Shown piece after piece: positions 22,930-31,700 of a stretch of DNA of 64,000 nucleotides (position 1 is its first letter; each line of letters opens with the position of its first letter). Position numbers and translations under genes: made by a program. Below the pieces are notes generated by a model. It did not search any database and was not told where the DNA came from. It worked only from the letters and a program-made list of their open reading frames with translations. The DNA comes from Hydractinia symbiolongicarpus (lineage: Eukaryota > Cnidaria > Hydrozoa > Anthoathecata > Hydractiniidae): NCBI RefSeq assembly GCF_029227915.1, contig NC_079887.1, positions 16,863,650 to 16,927,649 on the forward strand, read 5' to 3'.

Positions 22930-23328
22930 ATGGCAAGCATATTAGTACTCGCGGGTGGGGCTATAATCAATGCCCTCGCGTTCTCGGGGAGCAACTATTT
23001 GTTCAGTAAGCTGCCAGGCCATGGTGAGGCCGAGCGTAAAAGGCACGACAAGGCAATTGAACAACTTCAGACAGCTCAGCAACAGTGGGTAAGAGATCGG
23101 CAGGCAAAGATCGATTGGTATAGCCATCAACGAGAGCTGAAAAGGCAAGCTGGAGAGAGCTTGAAGGAGCTCGATGAAGGCATGAGAGACTATTACATCG
23201 CAACGATCGAGAAGGCTCCTAAGTTATCCGACTTCTACACGCCCAGCAAGCAGCAATAAGACGGCGAACTGGCGTTCATCGTAGGATCCTTAGCCCTCCT
23301 TGGTTTTGCAGTGTACAAGTTCGCCTAG
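22930..23328 (+). pseudogene. Small coiled-coil membrane protein of the Polinton, interrupted
   Basis: ATG after AATAAAG. An N-terminal hydrophobic segment (ILVLAGGAIINALAFSGSNY) is followed by a long charged helix (ERKRHDKAIEQLQTAQQQW onwards) and FYTPSKQQ. A TAA at 23257-23259 interrupts the frame, which then continues open for 22 codons with a second hydrophobic helix (LAFIVGSLALLGFAVYKFA) to 23328. Family members I remember have both hydrophobic ends, so this copy is truncated. It shares the 16 bp GAATCCTAAAATAAA upstream with the integrase gene. Confidence 0.55.
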
Positions 23329-23370
23329 ACGGCGTAAAATGTTTTCGACATGTCGAATCCTAAAATAAAC

Positions 23371-24402
23371 ATGTCGAAACATATCATTACTCCAGAAGAA
23401 GCGAAAAAATTAAGCAGTATTTACTATACCCCAGAAAATCTCTGGACCGGTCGCAAGGCTGTTAAATTGCTCGCTGAGCACAGTGGACTACCTAAAAAGA
23501 AAGTCGTACACTGGCTGTCTCGTCAGTTGCTCTGGCTTAGACATATTCGAGGACCTAAAAGGATTGATTACCCGCATTTTACAATCACAAGACCTAATGA
23601 AATGCACCAATTTGATTTGCTCTACATGCCTCATGATCGCCTGTATGGCTCGAAATACAAATATATCCTCACAGGGATCGATGTAGCCTCGCGTTACAAG
23701 GTAGCTAGACCATTGAGAACGAAGAAAGCCAGCGAAGTCGCTGACATGATCAAGGACATTTACGCTGGAGGTAAAGGAGGACCTTTACGCTATCCGAAGA
23801 TCTTCCAGTGCGACAACGGTAGTGAGTTCAAGTCAGATGTGACAAAACTGCTAGAGGGCAAAGGGGTCGAGATTAAGCGCGCAGCTACCAAGTACCACCA
23901 TACGTTCACAGCCTTTGTCGAGTCCTATAACAAGCTACTCGCTGAGAGACTTTTCAAGCCTCAGGATGCGCAAGAGTTGGTCACTAATGAGACTAGTACC
24001 ACATGGGTCAAACATCTGTACACTATCGTGAAAAGCATGAACAATACCAAAACTGCCATGATCGGCATGAAACCTTCAAAAGCGATCAAGATGGATGAGG
24101 TATCACCTAGCGGCTACGCAGGAGCACCACTTACGAAAAATCGCCCGGAGCAAGAAAAGCCGTTACCTGAGGACGGTCTTTACTTGTACCTGCTACAGCC
24201 GGGAGAAGAGCATGGTGATGCGAAAAGACGTGCTACTGACGCCTGGTGGTGCAAAAACACGTATAGACTCGATCGTATTGTGACTGGTACACGTCTTCTG
24301 TACTATTTGGCAGATGGGCCTGATCGAAGCCTTGTGGCAGAGGAGCTCATGCTAATCCCAGAGGATGTTGAAGTACCTCCGGAGCATGTTAAGGAATGGT
24401 AA
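23371..24402 (+). CDS. Polinton integrase (retroviral-type, DD35E)
   Basis: The start at 23371 is chosen because it follows AATAAAC; an in-frame ATG seven codons upstream (23350) lacks the motif. The 343-residue frame is intact. The catalytic triad is visible as Asp82 (HQFDLLYM), Asp148 (QCDNGSEF) and Glu184 (AFVESYN), giving a D-x35-E spacing. An N-terminal helical region precedes it and a small beta-rich, SH3/chromodomain-like C-terminal part (TGTRLLYYLADGP) follows. Integrases of this type join Polinton ends to host DNA and produce 6-bp duplications, as seen here. It is one of the few core genes of this copy still open. The hairpin at 24430 lies just after its stop. Confidence 0.9.
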   Translation: MSKHIITPEEAKKLSSIYYTPENLWTGRKAVKLLAEHSGLPKKKVVHWLSRQLLWLRHIRGPKRIDYPHFTITRPNEMHQFDLLYMPHDRLYGSKYKYILTGIDVASRYKVARPLRTKKASEVADMIKDIYAGGKGGPLRYPKIFQCDNGSEFKSDVTKLLEGKGVEIKRAATKYHHTFTAFVESYNKLLAERLFKPQDAQELVTNETSTTWVKHLYTIVKSMNNTKTAMIGMKPSKAIKMDEVSPSGYAGAPLTKNRPEQEKPLPEDGLYLYLLQPGEEHGDAKRRATDAWWCKNTYRLDRIVTGTRLLYYLADGPDRSLVAEELMLIPEDVEVPPEHVKEW

Positions 24403-24429
24403 ATTTCACGAGCCAGATGACCATTTCAC

Positions 24430-24454
24430 AGGTGCCCCCGTAGCGGGGGAACCT
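24430..24454. terminator. Hairpin after the integrase gene
   Basis: AGGT-g-CCCCCG and CGGGGG-a-ACCT pair around a TAG loop. It begins 28 bp after the integrase stop and belongs to a two-hairpin module repeated at 25393-25510. Confidence 0.6.
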
Positions 24455-24491
24455 CTCAGTTGCCACTTGTGGGTGTAATTTTTTGTGGTAG

Positions 24492-24518
24492 TTAACGTGA
24501 ACCTGTGGCTCACGTTAA
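24492..24518. terminator. Second hairpin at the convergent end
   Basis: Perfect 9-bp stem TTAACGTGA/TCACGTTAA with a 9-base loop, 20 bp from the stop of the minus-strand gene at 24538. Together with the hairpin at 24430 it fills the gap between convergent genes. Confidence 0.6.
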
Positions 24519-24537
24519 TACTTACCAACATAAAGTC

Positions 24538-25095
24538 TTAGTCATCCTCGGAGTCCCCAGAGTCGTCAATCGGATGAAGGCGGGTATAATCATCAGGATG
24601 TAGGGTATAGAATGGATAGCCATAGACGATTCCCTTGATAACATTTGGCTCGCTATCAAGATCTTTGATATCAACTAGGCGCCTATCCTCAATTTGAATG
24701 TTGAGTATGTCACCAATTTTCTTTAGATCTGCTAGATCCGAGAGCCTTAAGTCCTTATCCTTGATAATCTCGTAGCAGAGCATGCCCCACTTGTTCACCT
24801 CATCGGAAACAATATGCAGACCCCTGCGATCCTCGATATCGTATTCGAGCACTTCATCTTCCTCCTTACAGGGAATTGTTGCCCACGGCTTTTCACCCGA
24901 TGCTACTTTGTCTAGAAGCTCATCATCGTTCGGATGTATAAAACCCTCATAGTATGATCCATTTCTAAATCTAAAATTTTCCAAACACTGTGAACAATAA
25001 CCGGTAGTAGATCCTGCCTTGATACAGCATCGCAGAACCGGTACCGTCACATCGTAAGACTTTGTAAATTGCTGACTCTGTACGTACTTTTCCAT
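24538..25095 (-). CDS. Acidic Polinton protein with Cys pairs, function unknown
   Basis: Intact 185-residue frame, ATG preceded by TTAAAGAAAA rather than AATAAA. The N-terminal third carries Cys residues in a LRCCIKAG...GYCSQCLENF pattern, possibly a small zinc-binding unit. The rest is rich in Asp, Glu, Leu and Ile and ends in an acidic tail (IDDSGDSEDD). I do not recognise the family. It stands alone between two copies of a two-hairpin module (24402-24535 and 25393-25515). Confidence 0.5.
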   Translation of the reverse strand: MEKYVQSQQFTKSYDVTVPVLRCCIKAGSTTGYCSQCLENFRFRNGSYYEGFIHPNDDELLDKVASGEKPWATIPCKEEDEVLEYDIEDRRGLHIVSDEVNKWGMLCYEIIKDKDLRLSDLADLKKIGDILNIQIEDRRLVDIKDLDSEPNVIKGIVYGYPFYTLHPDDYTRLHPIDDSGDSEDD

Positions 25096-25515
25096 TTTTC
25101 TTTAACGCTTAATTATATATTGAAATATTTTGAAACGGTCAATATATAACTTTCCCAATTATATTCCAACCAGGATGTATGTCCTTAGAACAGTTGACAT
25201 TATATCTTTTTCTTCGCGGTCATCTTCAAGCAACGCCAGGGCTTGACGCTGCTCTTCGATGGTTGCAGCAAGCCTTCGCACTTCCTCTACAACCCAATGT
25301 ATTTTGCCTTGGGTTTCTTACATTAAAGCAATAGAGACCGGTTTCTGCCAGTAACATCGTGTCTGGATGAAGGGGGTCGATATCGACCCCCTTGTCAACG
25401 AGTGGTAAATTTCTCGAGCCCGAGCCATTTCACAGGTTCCCCTGCTACGAGGGAACCGCTCAGTTGATGGGTATAAGCGTAGTTTTTGTAATCTATCAAG
25501 GTTACAAAAAAAATC
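25096..25515. other. Intergenic stretch with palindrome and hairpins
   Basis: A short minus-strand frame without a start (about 25320-25157; contains KIHWVVEEVRRLAATIEEQR) looks like a coiled-coil remnant. A perfect 24-bp palindrome lies at 25370-25393. Two hairpins follow: GGTTCCC/GGGAACC (25435-25457) and TTTTTGTAA/TTACAAAAA (25483-25510). The segment 'ggtaaatttc..cgagcc..catttcacaggt' repeats the one after the integrase gene. Confidence 0.5.
25435..25510. terminator. Two-hairpin module at the 3' end of the ATPase unit
   Basis: Stem one is 7 bp (25435-25441 with 25451-25457); stem two is 9 bp (25483-25491 with 25502-25510). Their order, spacing and flanking words match the module at 24402-24518. 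Confidence 0.6.
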
Positions 25516-25602
25516 CTATATCTCGGCAAGCTCCATCAATCTCTGATGTTTAAAGCGGGCTGGAAGGGATCTGAAAAGACGATTTATCTCAATATTTTTC
25601 AT
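25516..25602 (-). CDS. Possible 28-residue small protein
   Basis: A short ATG-to-TAG frame ending 5 bp before the hairpin at 25483-25510. It is basic with a helical look (NRLFRSLPARFKHQRLMEL). Only its position between the ATPase and the terminal hairpin supports it; there is no start motif. It could be chance. Confidence 0.25.
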   Translation of the reverse strand: MKNIEINRLFRSLPARFKHQRLMELAEI

Positions 25603-25647
25603 CTTGTAGTTTTGGAATAATTCCAACCAGGTTGCTTGGGACAGAAC

Positions 25648-26244
25648 TCAAAAAATTTTCCAAGTCCTGGGGTGCTCCAGTCTTATGTACAGGCAAGCAT
25701 GCTTGGACTTCCTGAGCTGAGCCTTGATGTTTTCCCAGTCGCTGATCATGTTTGTTTCTTCGTCGACGAGTTTCATGTCTAATCGTTCGTGGGGGAACCA
25801 CATGAACAACTGTTTCTTCTGTCGTCTGAGGTTCTTTGGCAAGGCGGTATACGACTGCGTTATTAGCCAGAGACTGTGTTTGCGATGTCTACCACTGATG
25901 GCAAGCTCAAGCAAGGGCTGTCGCTTTTTATCAAGGCTATCGTCGGCTATTATATCGTCAACGATAAACAACGTCTCTTCGCCCGCCAGCAATGACGACA
26001 GTTTTTGGATCCACTCGAACAGCTGCTCCTTAGGCTCCACCAGGAACACATAGTCATCCCTCCATAGCGAGGATCTCTCGAGATAGGTCTTGTTCCAGCG
26101 GATTGTAGGGCAGAGAATGACAATATTGTCAAAATGCTGCCTATACTCGTTCTCAAGCAAATCCAGGACACGCTGCGTCTTGCCACAGCTTGTCGGTCCA
26201 GTACAGATTGCCGTATGTGGGTCTTTGACAATGTCTAGGGTCAT
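25648..26244 (-). CDS. Polinton DNA-packaging ATPase (FtsK/HerA superfamily, A32-like)
   Basis: Intact 198-residue frame, ATG preceded by AATAAAT. Walker A is GPTSCGKT (residues 16-23), Walker B is LFIVDD (92-97), and a sensor-like segment SLWLITQSYTALPKNLR follows. This is the layout of the genome-packaging ATPases of Polintons, virophages and large DNA viruses, which pump DNA into the capsid. It is slightly shorter than the 220-250 residues I would expect, and its last residues end at a run of T, so a short loss at the C-terminus is possible. Start lies 20 bp after the stop of the gene at 26265. Confidence 0.85.
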   Translation of the reverse strand: MTLDIVKDPHTAICTGPTSCGKTQRVLDLLENEYRQHFDNIVILCPTIRWNKTYLERSSLWRDDYVFLVEPKEQLFEWIQKLSSLLAGEETLFIVDDIIADDSLDKKRQPLLELAISGRHRKHSLWLITQSYTALPKNLRRQKKQLFMWFPHERLDMKLVDEETNMISDWENIKAQLRKSKHACLYIRLEHPRTWKIF

Positions 26245-26264
26245 ATTTATTCTGAGTTAGACAG

Positions 26265-26507
26265 TTACTTCGGAGGCATCATGGAACGCTTATACCACCC
26301 TTGTTTTATCGCGTAATCGTCGAATAATATCGCTCCTGTCATATAGCCAGCGAGCTTCAAGCCGTCCTCCATGTCCATCTTGGCCCCCGGTCTAGAAACC
26401 CCCAGAGCCTTTTTCGCGCCTAGCGCCAAGACAATAGTATAGGATACTAGCCTGACAGATTCCCACAAGGAATCGACGACTTCTTTCTGATACTCTTTGC
26501 TGCTCAT
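26265..26507 (-). CDS. Small Polinton protein with hydrophobic segments
   Basis: 80 residues, ATG inside TAATAAATG. Two mildly hydrophobic segments (LVSYTIVLALGAKKALG and GLKLAGYMTGAILFDDY) are joined by a charged linker. Unknown function. Its first 28 codons were copied in a 153-bp tandem duplication, leaving a second, truncated 5' end directly upstream. Confidence 0.5.
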   Translation of the reverse strand: MSSKEYQKEVVDSLWESVRLVSYTIVLALGAKKALGVSRPGAKMDMEDGLKLAGYMTGAILFDDYAIKQGWYKRSMMPPK

Positions 26508-26730
26508 TTATTATAGGTATATCGCATCTCGAAAATGTCAATTTGGGGTTTCGAAGGCCCTTGCTGCTGAGACGCACGCCAAGACAATAGTATAGGATAC
26601 TAGCCTGACAGATTCCCACAAGGAATCGACGACTTCTTTCTGATACTCTTTGCTGCTCATTTATTATAGGTATATCGCATCTCGAAAATGTCAATTTGGG
26701 GTTTCGAAGGCCCTTGCTGCTGAGACGCAC
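26425..26730. repeat. 153-bp tandem duplication
   Basis: 26425-26577 and 26578-26730 are essentially identical. Each unit contains the 3' end of the 118-residue gene and the AATAAATG start of the 80-residue gene. The unit length is 51 codons. The near identity shows the event is recent. Confidence 0.9.
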
Positions 26731-27013
26731 GTACTCCTGTGGAGATGGTTTCAGCAGGCTTTCTTAGCGCGCTGCCACGTATGTAATAGACTGCCACGCA
26801 ACCGGTAAGTACGGCAGCGAGACCTCCAGCGACATAGAGCTTGAACTTGTGAGGACTTGCGACAAGTTCCTGACCCTTTTGTGAAGTACTTTTGCCAAAG
26901 TTCTTCTGCAAGTCAGCCTTGTTCTTGCGATTCCATTTAGCAAGTCTCTTGCCAGCAGCAACACGACCCTCATTCTTCTTGGTTATGACTTGGATAGATT
27001 GTTCTTCACTCAT
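26657..27013 (-). CDS. Small membrane protein of the Polinton
   Basis: 118 residues, ATG preceded by AAATAA. Basic N-terminal part with repeated Lys (GKRLAKWNRKNKADLQKNFG), one clear transmembrane helix (FKLYVAGGLAAVLTGCVAVYY, first 20 shown in position terms at about residues 58-77), then a polar tail. Layout suggests a type II or virion membrane-associated protein; function unknown. Its end overlaps the tandem duplication, but the frame is complete. Confidence 0.55.
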   Translation of the reverse strand: MSEEQSIQVITKKNEGRVAAGKRLAKWNRKNKADLQKNFGKSTSQKGQELVASPHKFKLYVAGGLAAVLTGCVAVYYIRGSALRKPAETISTGVRASQQQGPSKPQIDIFEMRYTYNK

Positions 27014-27205
27014 TTATTTAAACTTGCCCTTGGAAAAATAGTAGATGAAAAAGCCTTTATCTGAGGTTCTTCGATTCGGGTAGAGGTGACTGTCGATTCA
27101 ACAGGGACCTACAACGAAGGAAAAGCCATCGTTTTAAACAACCAAAGGCATGCCTGGGCTAAAAATTTTGTAAAGAGTTTTACAAAATTTCCTTGTAGTG
27201 ACGAA
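27014..27205. other. Intergenic gap between the Fic gene and the next unit
   Basis: No gene is seen. It contains the hairpin at 27163-27190 and the palindrome GGCATGCC near 27147. Confidence 0.5.
27163..27190. terminator. Hairpin after the Fic gene
   Basis: Perfect 12-bp stem AAATTTTGTAAA/TTTACAAAATTT with a 4-base loop, 16 bp beyond the Fic stop codon on the minus strand. Confidence 0.65.
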
Positions 27206-28012
27206 TCAGTGAATTTTCGACTTTTCTAGTAGAGCCAAGTTTTGCTCAAAATTATCCCATACCTTCACCAAAGACCTACAGACCATCGTGTAAAATAACG
27301 ATGGTCTCTCTTCAAACCTTATAACAGCCTGAAGGTAATGGCGCCTGCCGCGTTTGTGGAACGAGCTAAGCAAAACCAGAAAGAGACTCATTCCACTCTC
27401 CATAAGTACGTGGGAAATAACGAGCCTACACAACCTCCCATTCCCATCTTCGAATGGATGGGTATTAATCAAGTCCATAAACAACCTCACCGCCTTCCAT
27501 ATCGGATCGTCAGTCTCTGTAGAGTAGTATCGATCCAGGGCGTCTATCACTAACCTTGGGATTGTAAAAACAGGGGCAAATTCGTGAAAACCAGCAAATG
27601 CCTTAGTCGTCCTGTATTTCCCTGTCAGCACGGGTTTGCCGCCCTTGTGTTTTTCCCCGCGCATCATGATTTCATGGATAGTTTGGATTTTGTCAGGCGT
27701 GAGACGTCCGCAGCACTGCATCCATTTTAGAGCGCGCGTAAAGTTTATCATCTGCCTTTTGAAACCTTTCGTCTTTTCGTCAAGGTGTGCGTCTTCAGGA
27801 TCCTGCATCAGCTTCCACGCATCAGATGCTGAAAAGTTGGAGCCTACCTCCCCTACGAATGTGTAGGTTCCGTACGCGAACAGGGCTTCCCACCCTTTTA
27901 GAAATTCCTCTACGTATGCGTGGTTTTTTCGCTTTCGCGAGAGTTCGGCTAGCCTTGCAGTTTTATTTAGAACATTTCGGTACTCGTCTTCGTCTGCCAT
28001 CCAATACTGCAT
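27206..28012 (-). CDS. Fic-domain protein (predicted nucleotidyl transferase) in the Polinton
   Basis: The intact frame from the ATG at 28010-28012 encodes 268 residues; a second ATG follows at 28000. The Fic signature HPFEDGNGRLCRL is complete at residues 185-197: the catalytic His, the Pro-Phe, and the phosphate-binding GNGR. Upstream, TFVGEV (51-56) nearly fits the S/T-x3-E-G/N inhibitory helix motif but has Val in the last place. Fic proteins usually transfer AMP from ATP to Ser, Thr or Tyr of target proteins, and some remove it. The gene starts 14 bp after the stop of the upstream gene and closes the unit at the hairpin at 27163. Fic is not one of the standard Polinton genes, so it looks like an accessory, possibly host-directed, function. 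The target cannot be read from sequence. Confidence 0.85.
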   Translation of the reverse strand: MQYWMADEDEYRNVLNKTARLAELSRKRKNHAYVEEFLKGWEALFAYGTYTFVGEVGSNFSASDAWKLMQDPEDAHLDEKTKGFKRQMINFTRALKWMQCCGRLTPDKIQTIHEIMMRGEKHKGGKPVLTGKYRTTKAFAGFHEFAPVFTIPRLVIDALDRYYSTETDDPIWKAVRLFMDLINTHPFEDGNGRLCRLVISHVLMESGMSLFLVLLSSFHKRGRRHYLQAVIRFEERPSLFYTMVCRSLVKVWDNFEQNLALLEKSKIH

Positions 28013-28025
28013 TTTCAATTTTTTG

Positions 28026-28544
28026 TTAAATATCTGACTGCTCCCCATCTTCTTCTTGCTGTTCATCATCTCGCTTTTTATCTGTCTTGGACACATGCTG
28101 GCAGGCATGGTTAAATGTATGAGCAGCAACCAATAGTGGCGCTAGAAATTTTCCAAAGGCAGAGTACACAAGGATCCCCAAATCTGCCATGGAGTCCTTG
28201 ATAATCGGATCTTCCTCGATGTCTTTTTTCAGACCCTCCGCACTGTCGAGTTGAACAACATTACCTACAGCCTTGGCGTACATGCTAATCGCGTGTGAAG
28301 ATAGTGCCTTGGCGGTCTTTTCTCCTTTCTCGTGAATTTCTCGTTGAACATAGTCGGCGTACGCTTTTTCGATCACCTCATCTGGTGCTTTGTCAGCAAA
28401 GCTTTCAGTACATTTTTTGGGCAAGAGATGCTGTTTGCCTTTGCGTATAGCTTCTTTCAAGGCTTGACGTTTGTCGATAGGTTTTTCTTTGGGTTGAAAG
28501 GCTTCCGTGTCTACAACATCAAATATAGCTGTAATCTCGCTCAT
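28026..28544 (-). CDS. Helical Polinton protein, function unknown
   Basis: 172 residues from the ATG at 28542-28544, which follows AATAAAG. The sequence is mostly helical and charged, with a hydrophobic stretch near the C-terminus (DLGILVYSAFGKFLAPLLVA) and an acidic end. The same frame is open upstream to an ATG at 28647-28649, also next to an AATAAA motif, which adds a 35-residue leader with one membrane helix (SLTVAIILPYVLIVLCFLRY). So either there is one longer anchored protein or two starts are used. Gene order places it between the polymerase and the Fic gene. Confidence 0.5.
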   Translation of the reverse strand: MSEITAIFDVVDTEAFQPKEKPIDKRQALKEAIRKGKQHLLPKKCTESFADKAPDEVIEKAYADYVQREIHEKGEKTAKALSSHAISMYAKAVGNVVQLDSAEGLKKDIEEDPIIKDSMADLGILVYSAFGKFLAPLLVAAHTFNHACQHVSKTDKKRDDEQQEEDGEQSDI

Positions 28545-28695
28545 CTTTATTAGAAGCCTTCTATAACGCAAAAAGCAGAGCACGATCAAGACGTACGGAA
28601 GAATTATTGCTACAGTGAGGCTTATGTCGTTCATCATTTTTATTTTCAAAACAAAACCCTCACAAGGGAACCCTTAAACTCCCTTTTTTTGTTGC

Positions 28696-28720
28696 TTTTG
28701 TGAAGTGGTACTTCACAAAA
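28696..28720. terminator. Hairpin after the DNA polymerase gene
   Basis: Perfect 11-bp stem TTTTGTGAAGT/ACTTCACAAAA with a 3-base loop, 28 bp beyond the polymerase stop. Confidence 0.65.
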
Positions 28721-28748
28721 CTCTGGACGGGGAAACACTATTCACTAT

Positions 28749-31700
28749 TCACAACATAAGAGGGGAGGTATGTACACCGTCAGCGTGCACCTTTCGTTTA
28801 TCATATAAAGCCGAGAGGCCAAGCTTGTTTTGTTCGTACGTAACCATCCCCTGGTTGCGCACCCGGAAACCTACGTTTTTCGCAGTGTCAATATAGCCAT
28901 TCAGCGCGTTCTTATACCTCTCCCATGTCATAGCGTTCTGCTTCTTCGACATGCCTTTACAAGAGAATTTTGTGCCTTCCTTTCCTTCGACGAAATAGCA
29001 CTTGGCTGTCGTGGCAATCATCCTAAACCCCATAAACTCAAGCTTAAACAGACCTCCTGTTCGACTCGAGTACTTATCAGTGACGAGCCAGTTTTTCACG
29101 TCTTTGTCGTACTCGTCAAGCAGTTCAGGGCGAACAACATCACGTAACTCTTCTCCAGAGATGGCAAAATAGGCACTGTCCGTATCCATGTAAATATATT
29201 CAAAGTCTCGACGATCCACGTACTTATCCAAAAAATCGTAGTAAATTTCCAACATACGAAGCTTGGCCAGCTGGTACACCGCAATACCGCACTGATACGC
29301 TCTGTCGATATGCACCTTTTTCTTTCCTTCTCGGATCTCGTAGGAATCACCTATCTCTTCAAGATCTTCATGATACGGCGATCTCATCGCTGCATCGACC
29401 TTCTTTTCATCTCTGGTAAACGTAGTATTAGCGTGCCTCGCTTGGTCCTCGATCGTTTTTCCATGGAACGAGTTCCCTTTCTGTTTGGCTGTATCTCCCA
29501 CAATACGCTTGTCTGGGTTCTTATCTGCTTATCGTCGTGCATCGGCAATTTCTTCCGGAAACCATGCAAATGGCTTACCTCGTTCATACTCGATGAACTG
29601 GTAAAATGCTGTCACCTGCAGGCCGTGGTCGAGGTACCACTTTAGCACCGGAGTGTACAACAAGATCTTTTTAGCTTTCATCAACCCTAGAAGCTTACGC
29701 GTACCTCGAACACGCTTTCGCCCTGTTGCTTTTAGGTACTTGTGCATGTGCTCAGGGATTTGATCGTCGGGTATCTCTTTCACAACAAACAGTGGAGCCA
29801 TCTCACTGAATTTGTCATACAGCTCCTTCGGCACTTCGATGTCGACCTGCGCAAAACCGAATAAGCTGTCGCTCTGCACCCCTTCTACCAACAGTCTGAT
29901 CTCGTGCTCAGCCGTGGGTGATTTGATCTTGATCAGCCTCTCCCTCCCACAAGGAAAGTAAAATATCAACGTACTCGGGTACAGCATGTTCGCGTCATAT
30001 CCAAGAATGGTTTTGCACTTTTTAGCGTCCTCGTATACGTGAGATCTGATACCCGTCACGTCTCTCTCGTGATACCTACAGAACACGATGGCAGGCCCTC
30101 CCACCATGCCCGTTTGAAGCAGTTCATACGCCTCATTCTTCGTGCACTCAGTGCAAGCTTTTTGCACCTTTTTGCACGCCTTGCAAGACCGCTGGTAGCA
30201 GTCTACCTTACACTTGTGCTTGCATGGTTCTCCTGGTGCGTATAGCTCTAGCTTTGGATTCAATCGTAGAGACTTGTTCAAGACGTAGCGCATCGATACG
30301 CCTGGAATGCTTACCGCGTCTTTCAAAATGTCTATCTCGTCGTCGTAGTACTGCCGCCTTGTCTTGTCCACGGCTTCGATGAAAGGTTCCACGTCGGCTA
30401 AATTGTACTCACGCAACCAGTCCATCATGGTGACGCAGCCTCGCTTGTAAAACTCTGCACGGAATGTTTCGTACTCATCAAGAGAGAGGGTGTTTTTACC
30501 AATAAGACTGCTATAAAAGTGTTCGTGCGCCACGGGTCCGACGTGGGTTAGCTTGTCATAGCTCGTCAGCCACTCGTATGGGAACACCAGCTTTTTGAGC
30601 TTGCAATCCAGAGACTTGCACCATCGGTCGTAGCTCAGACCAGGAGCTATAAAATTTTTGATATCGAGAAATTTGAACCTCGAGGTCGTGAGGAACATGT
30701 AGTCGTTGTCTTTCTTCGCCACGTTGATCTTTTCGCTATCGTCTCTGACAATTTGATCGATAAAGTACCGCTTGATCATGTTCAGGTCATACTTGCCACT
30801 GTTGAAGCCGATCACGGCCACTTGGTTTACCCACTCGTTCCATGCCTTCTGAGTCTTGTCTGGAAGCATGTCAAAATCATCGGGTCTCGGGTACATTCTC
30901 TCCACATCTTTCACGATGATGGCGTGTCTCTTTTCGAGCTGCTCCACAAATCGTTCAACCAAGGTCTTGGGATCATCGTGCTCCAGGAACGTTGGATCCC
31001 AGTTCAGGCTATCGTGAATGGCGACGCTGACCGGTACATGCTCCGAGATGTATGTTAGATCGGATGTTTGCCGCTGATTCAGAGGGAGCATGAGGGCCTC
31101 GAAATCAAACACGATGTAGTGAGGGTAGGGTCAAAATTTTTTCTTGAAGTACCTCTTGGCTTTGGGTGGGCTCTCACACTCCCACACTGTCACGAGATTG
31201 TAGCCAAGTTTTCGGATGCCTTCCTCCTTAGACTTGGTGGTCGTATATCGATATTTATTCGTGTTTGTTCCTTGGCAGGGGCATCCGTGCCACTTGCAGC
31301 CGTGGTACTCATAGACTGTCCTGGTCTGAGGTTCATAGCCGTCTACAAGGTAGACCTCATTTTCTTTCTCCCCGTAGCGAATCACGCGTTCTCTTCCATG
31401 CCCACAGAGTGCGTGATGGATGTGTCTTCCAGTTTCCCTCGACATGTGCTCGAGCCATTTACAGGCGTCATAGCTGAAGCCCTCACCGTAAAAGACCTTC
31501 TCTGACTTGCTAGGCATGCGCTTGACCTTCTCGTCCTTGCAGATGATAGTCGGCTTTTTTCCCTCGCACTCGTTTTTTTTTGTGTCTTGTTAGGTTTTCA
31601 GCTCTGTTGAGTCGCTGTTTGCAGGCTTTGCATTCCCAGTGTTGTGTTAAAACATCTATCTTTTTAATGTAAAAACAGTGCCCTTCCAGCATGCCGAGGT

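Noticed and set aside
24538-25095. Candidate capsid maturation protease
   Set aside because: Cys residues are clustered like a zinc-binding unit and no His/Asp/Cys catalytic order could be seen.
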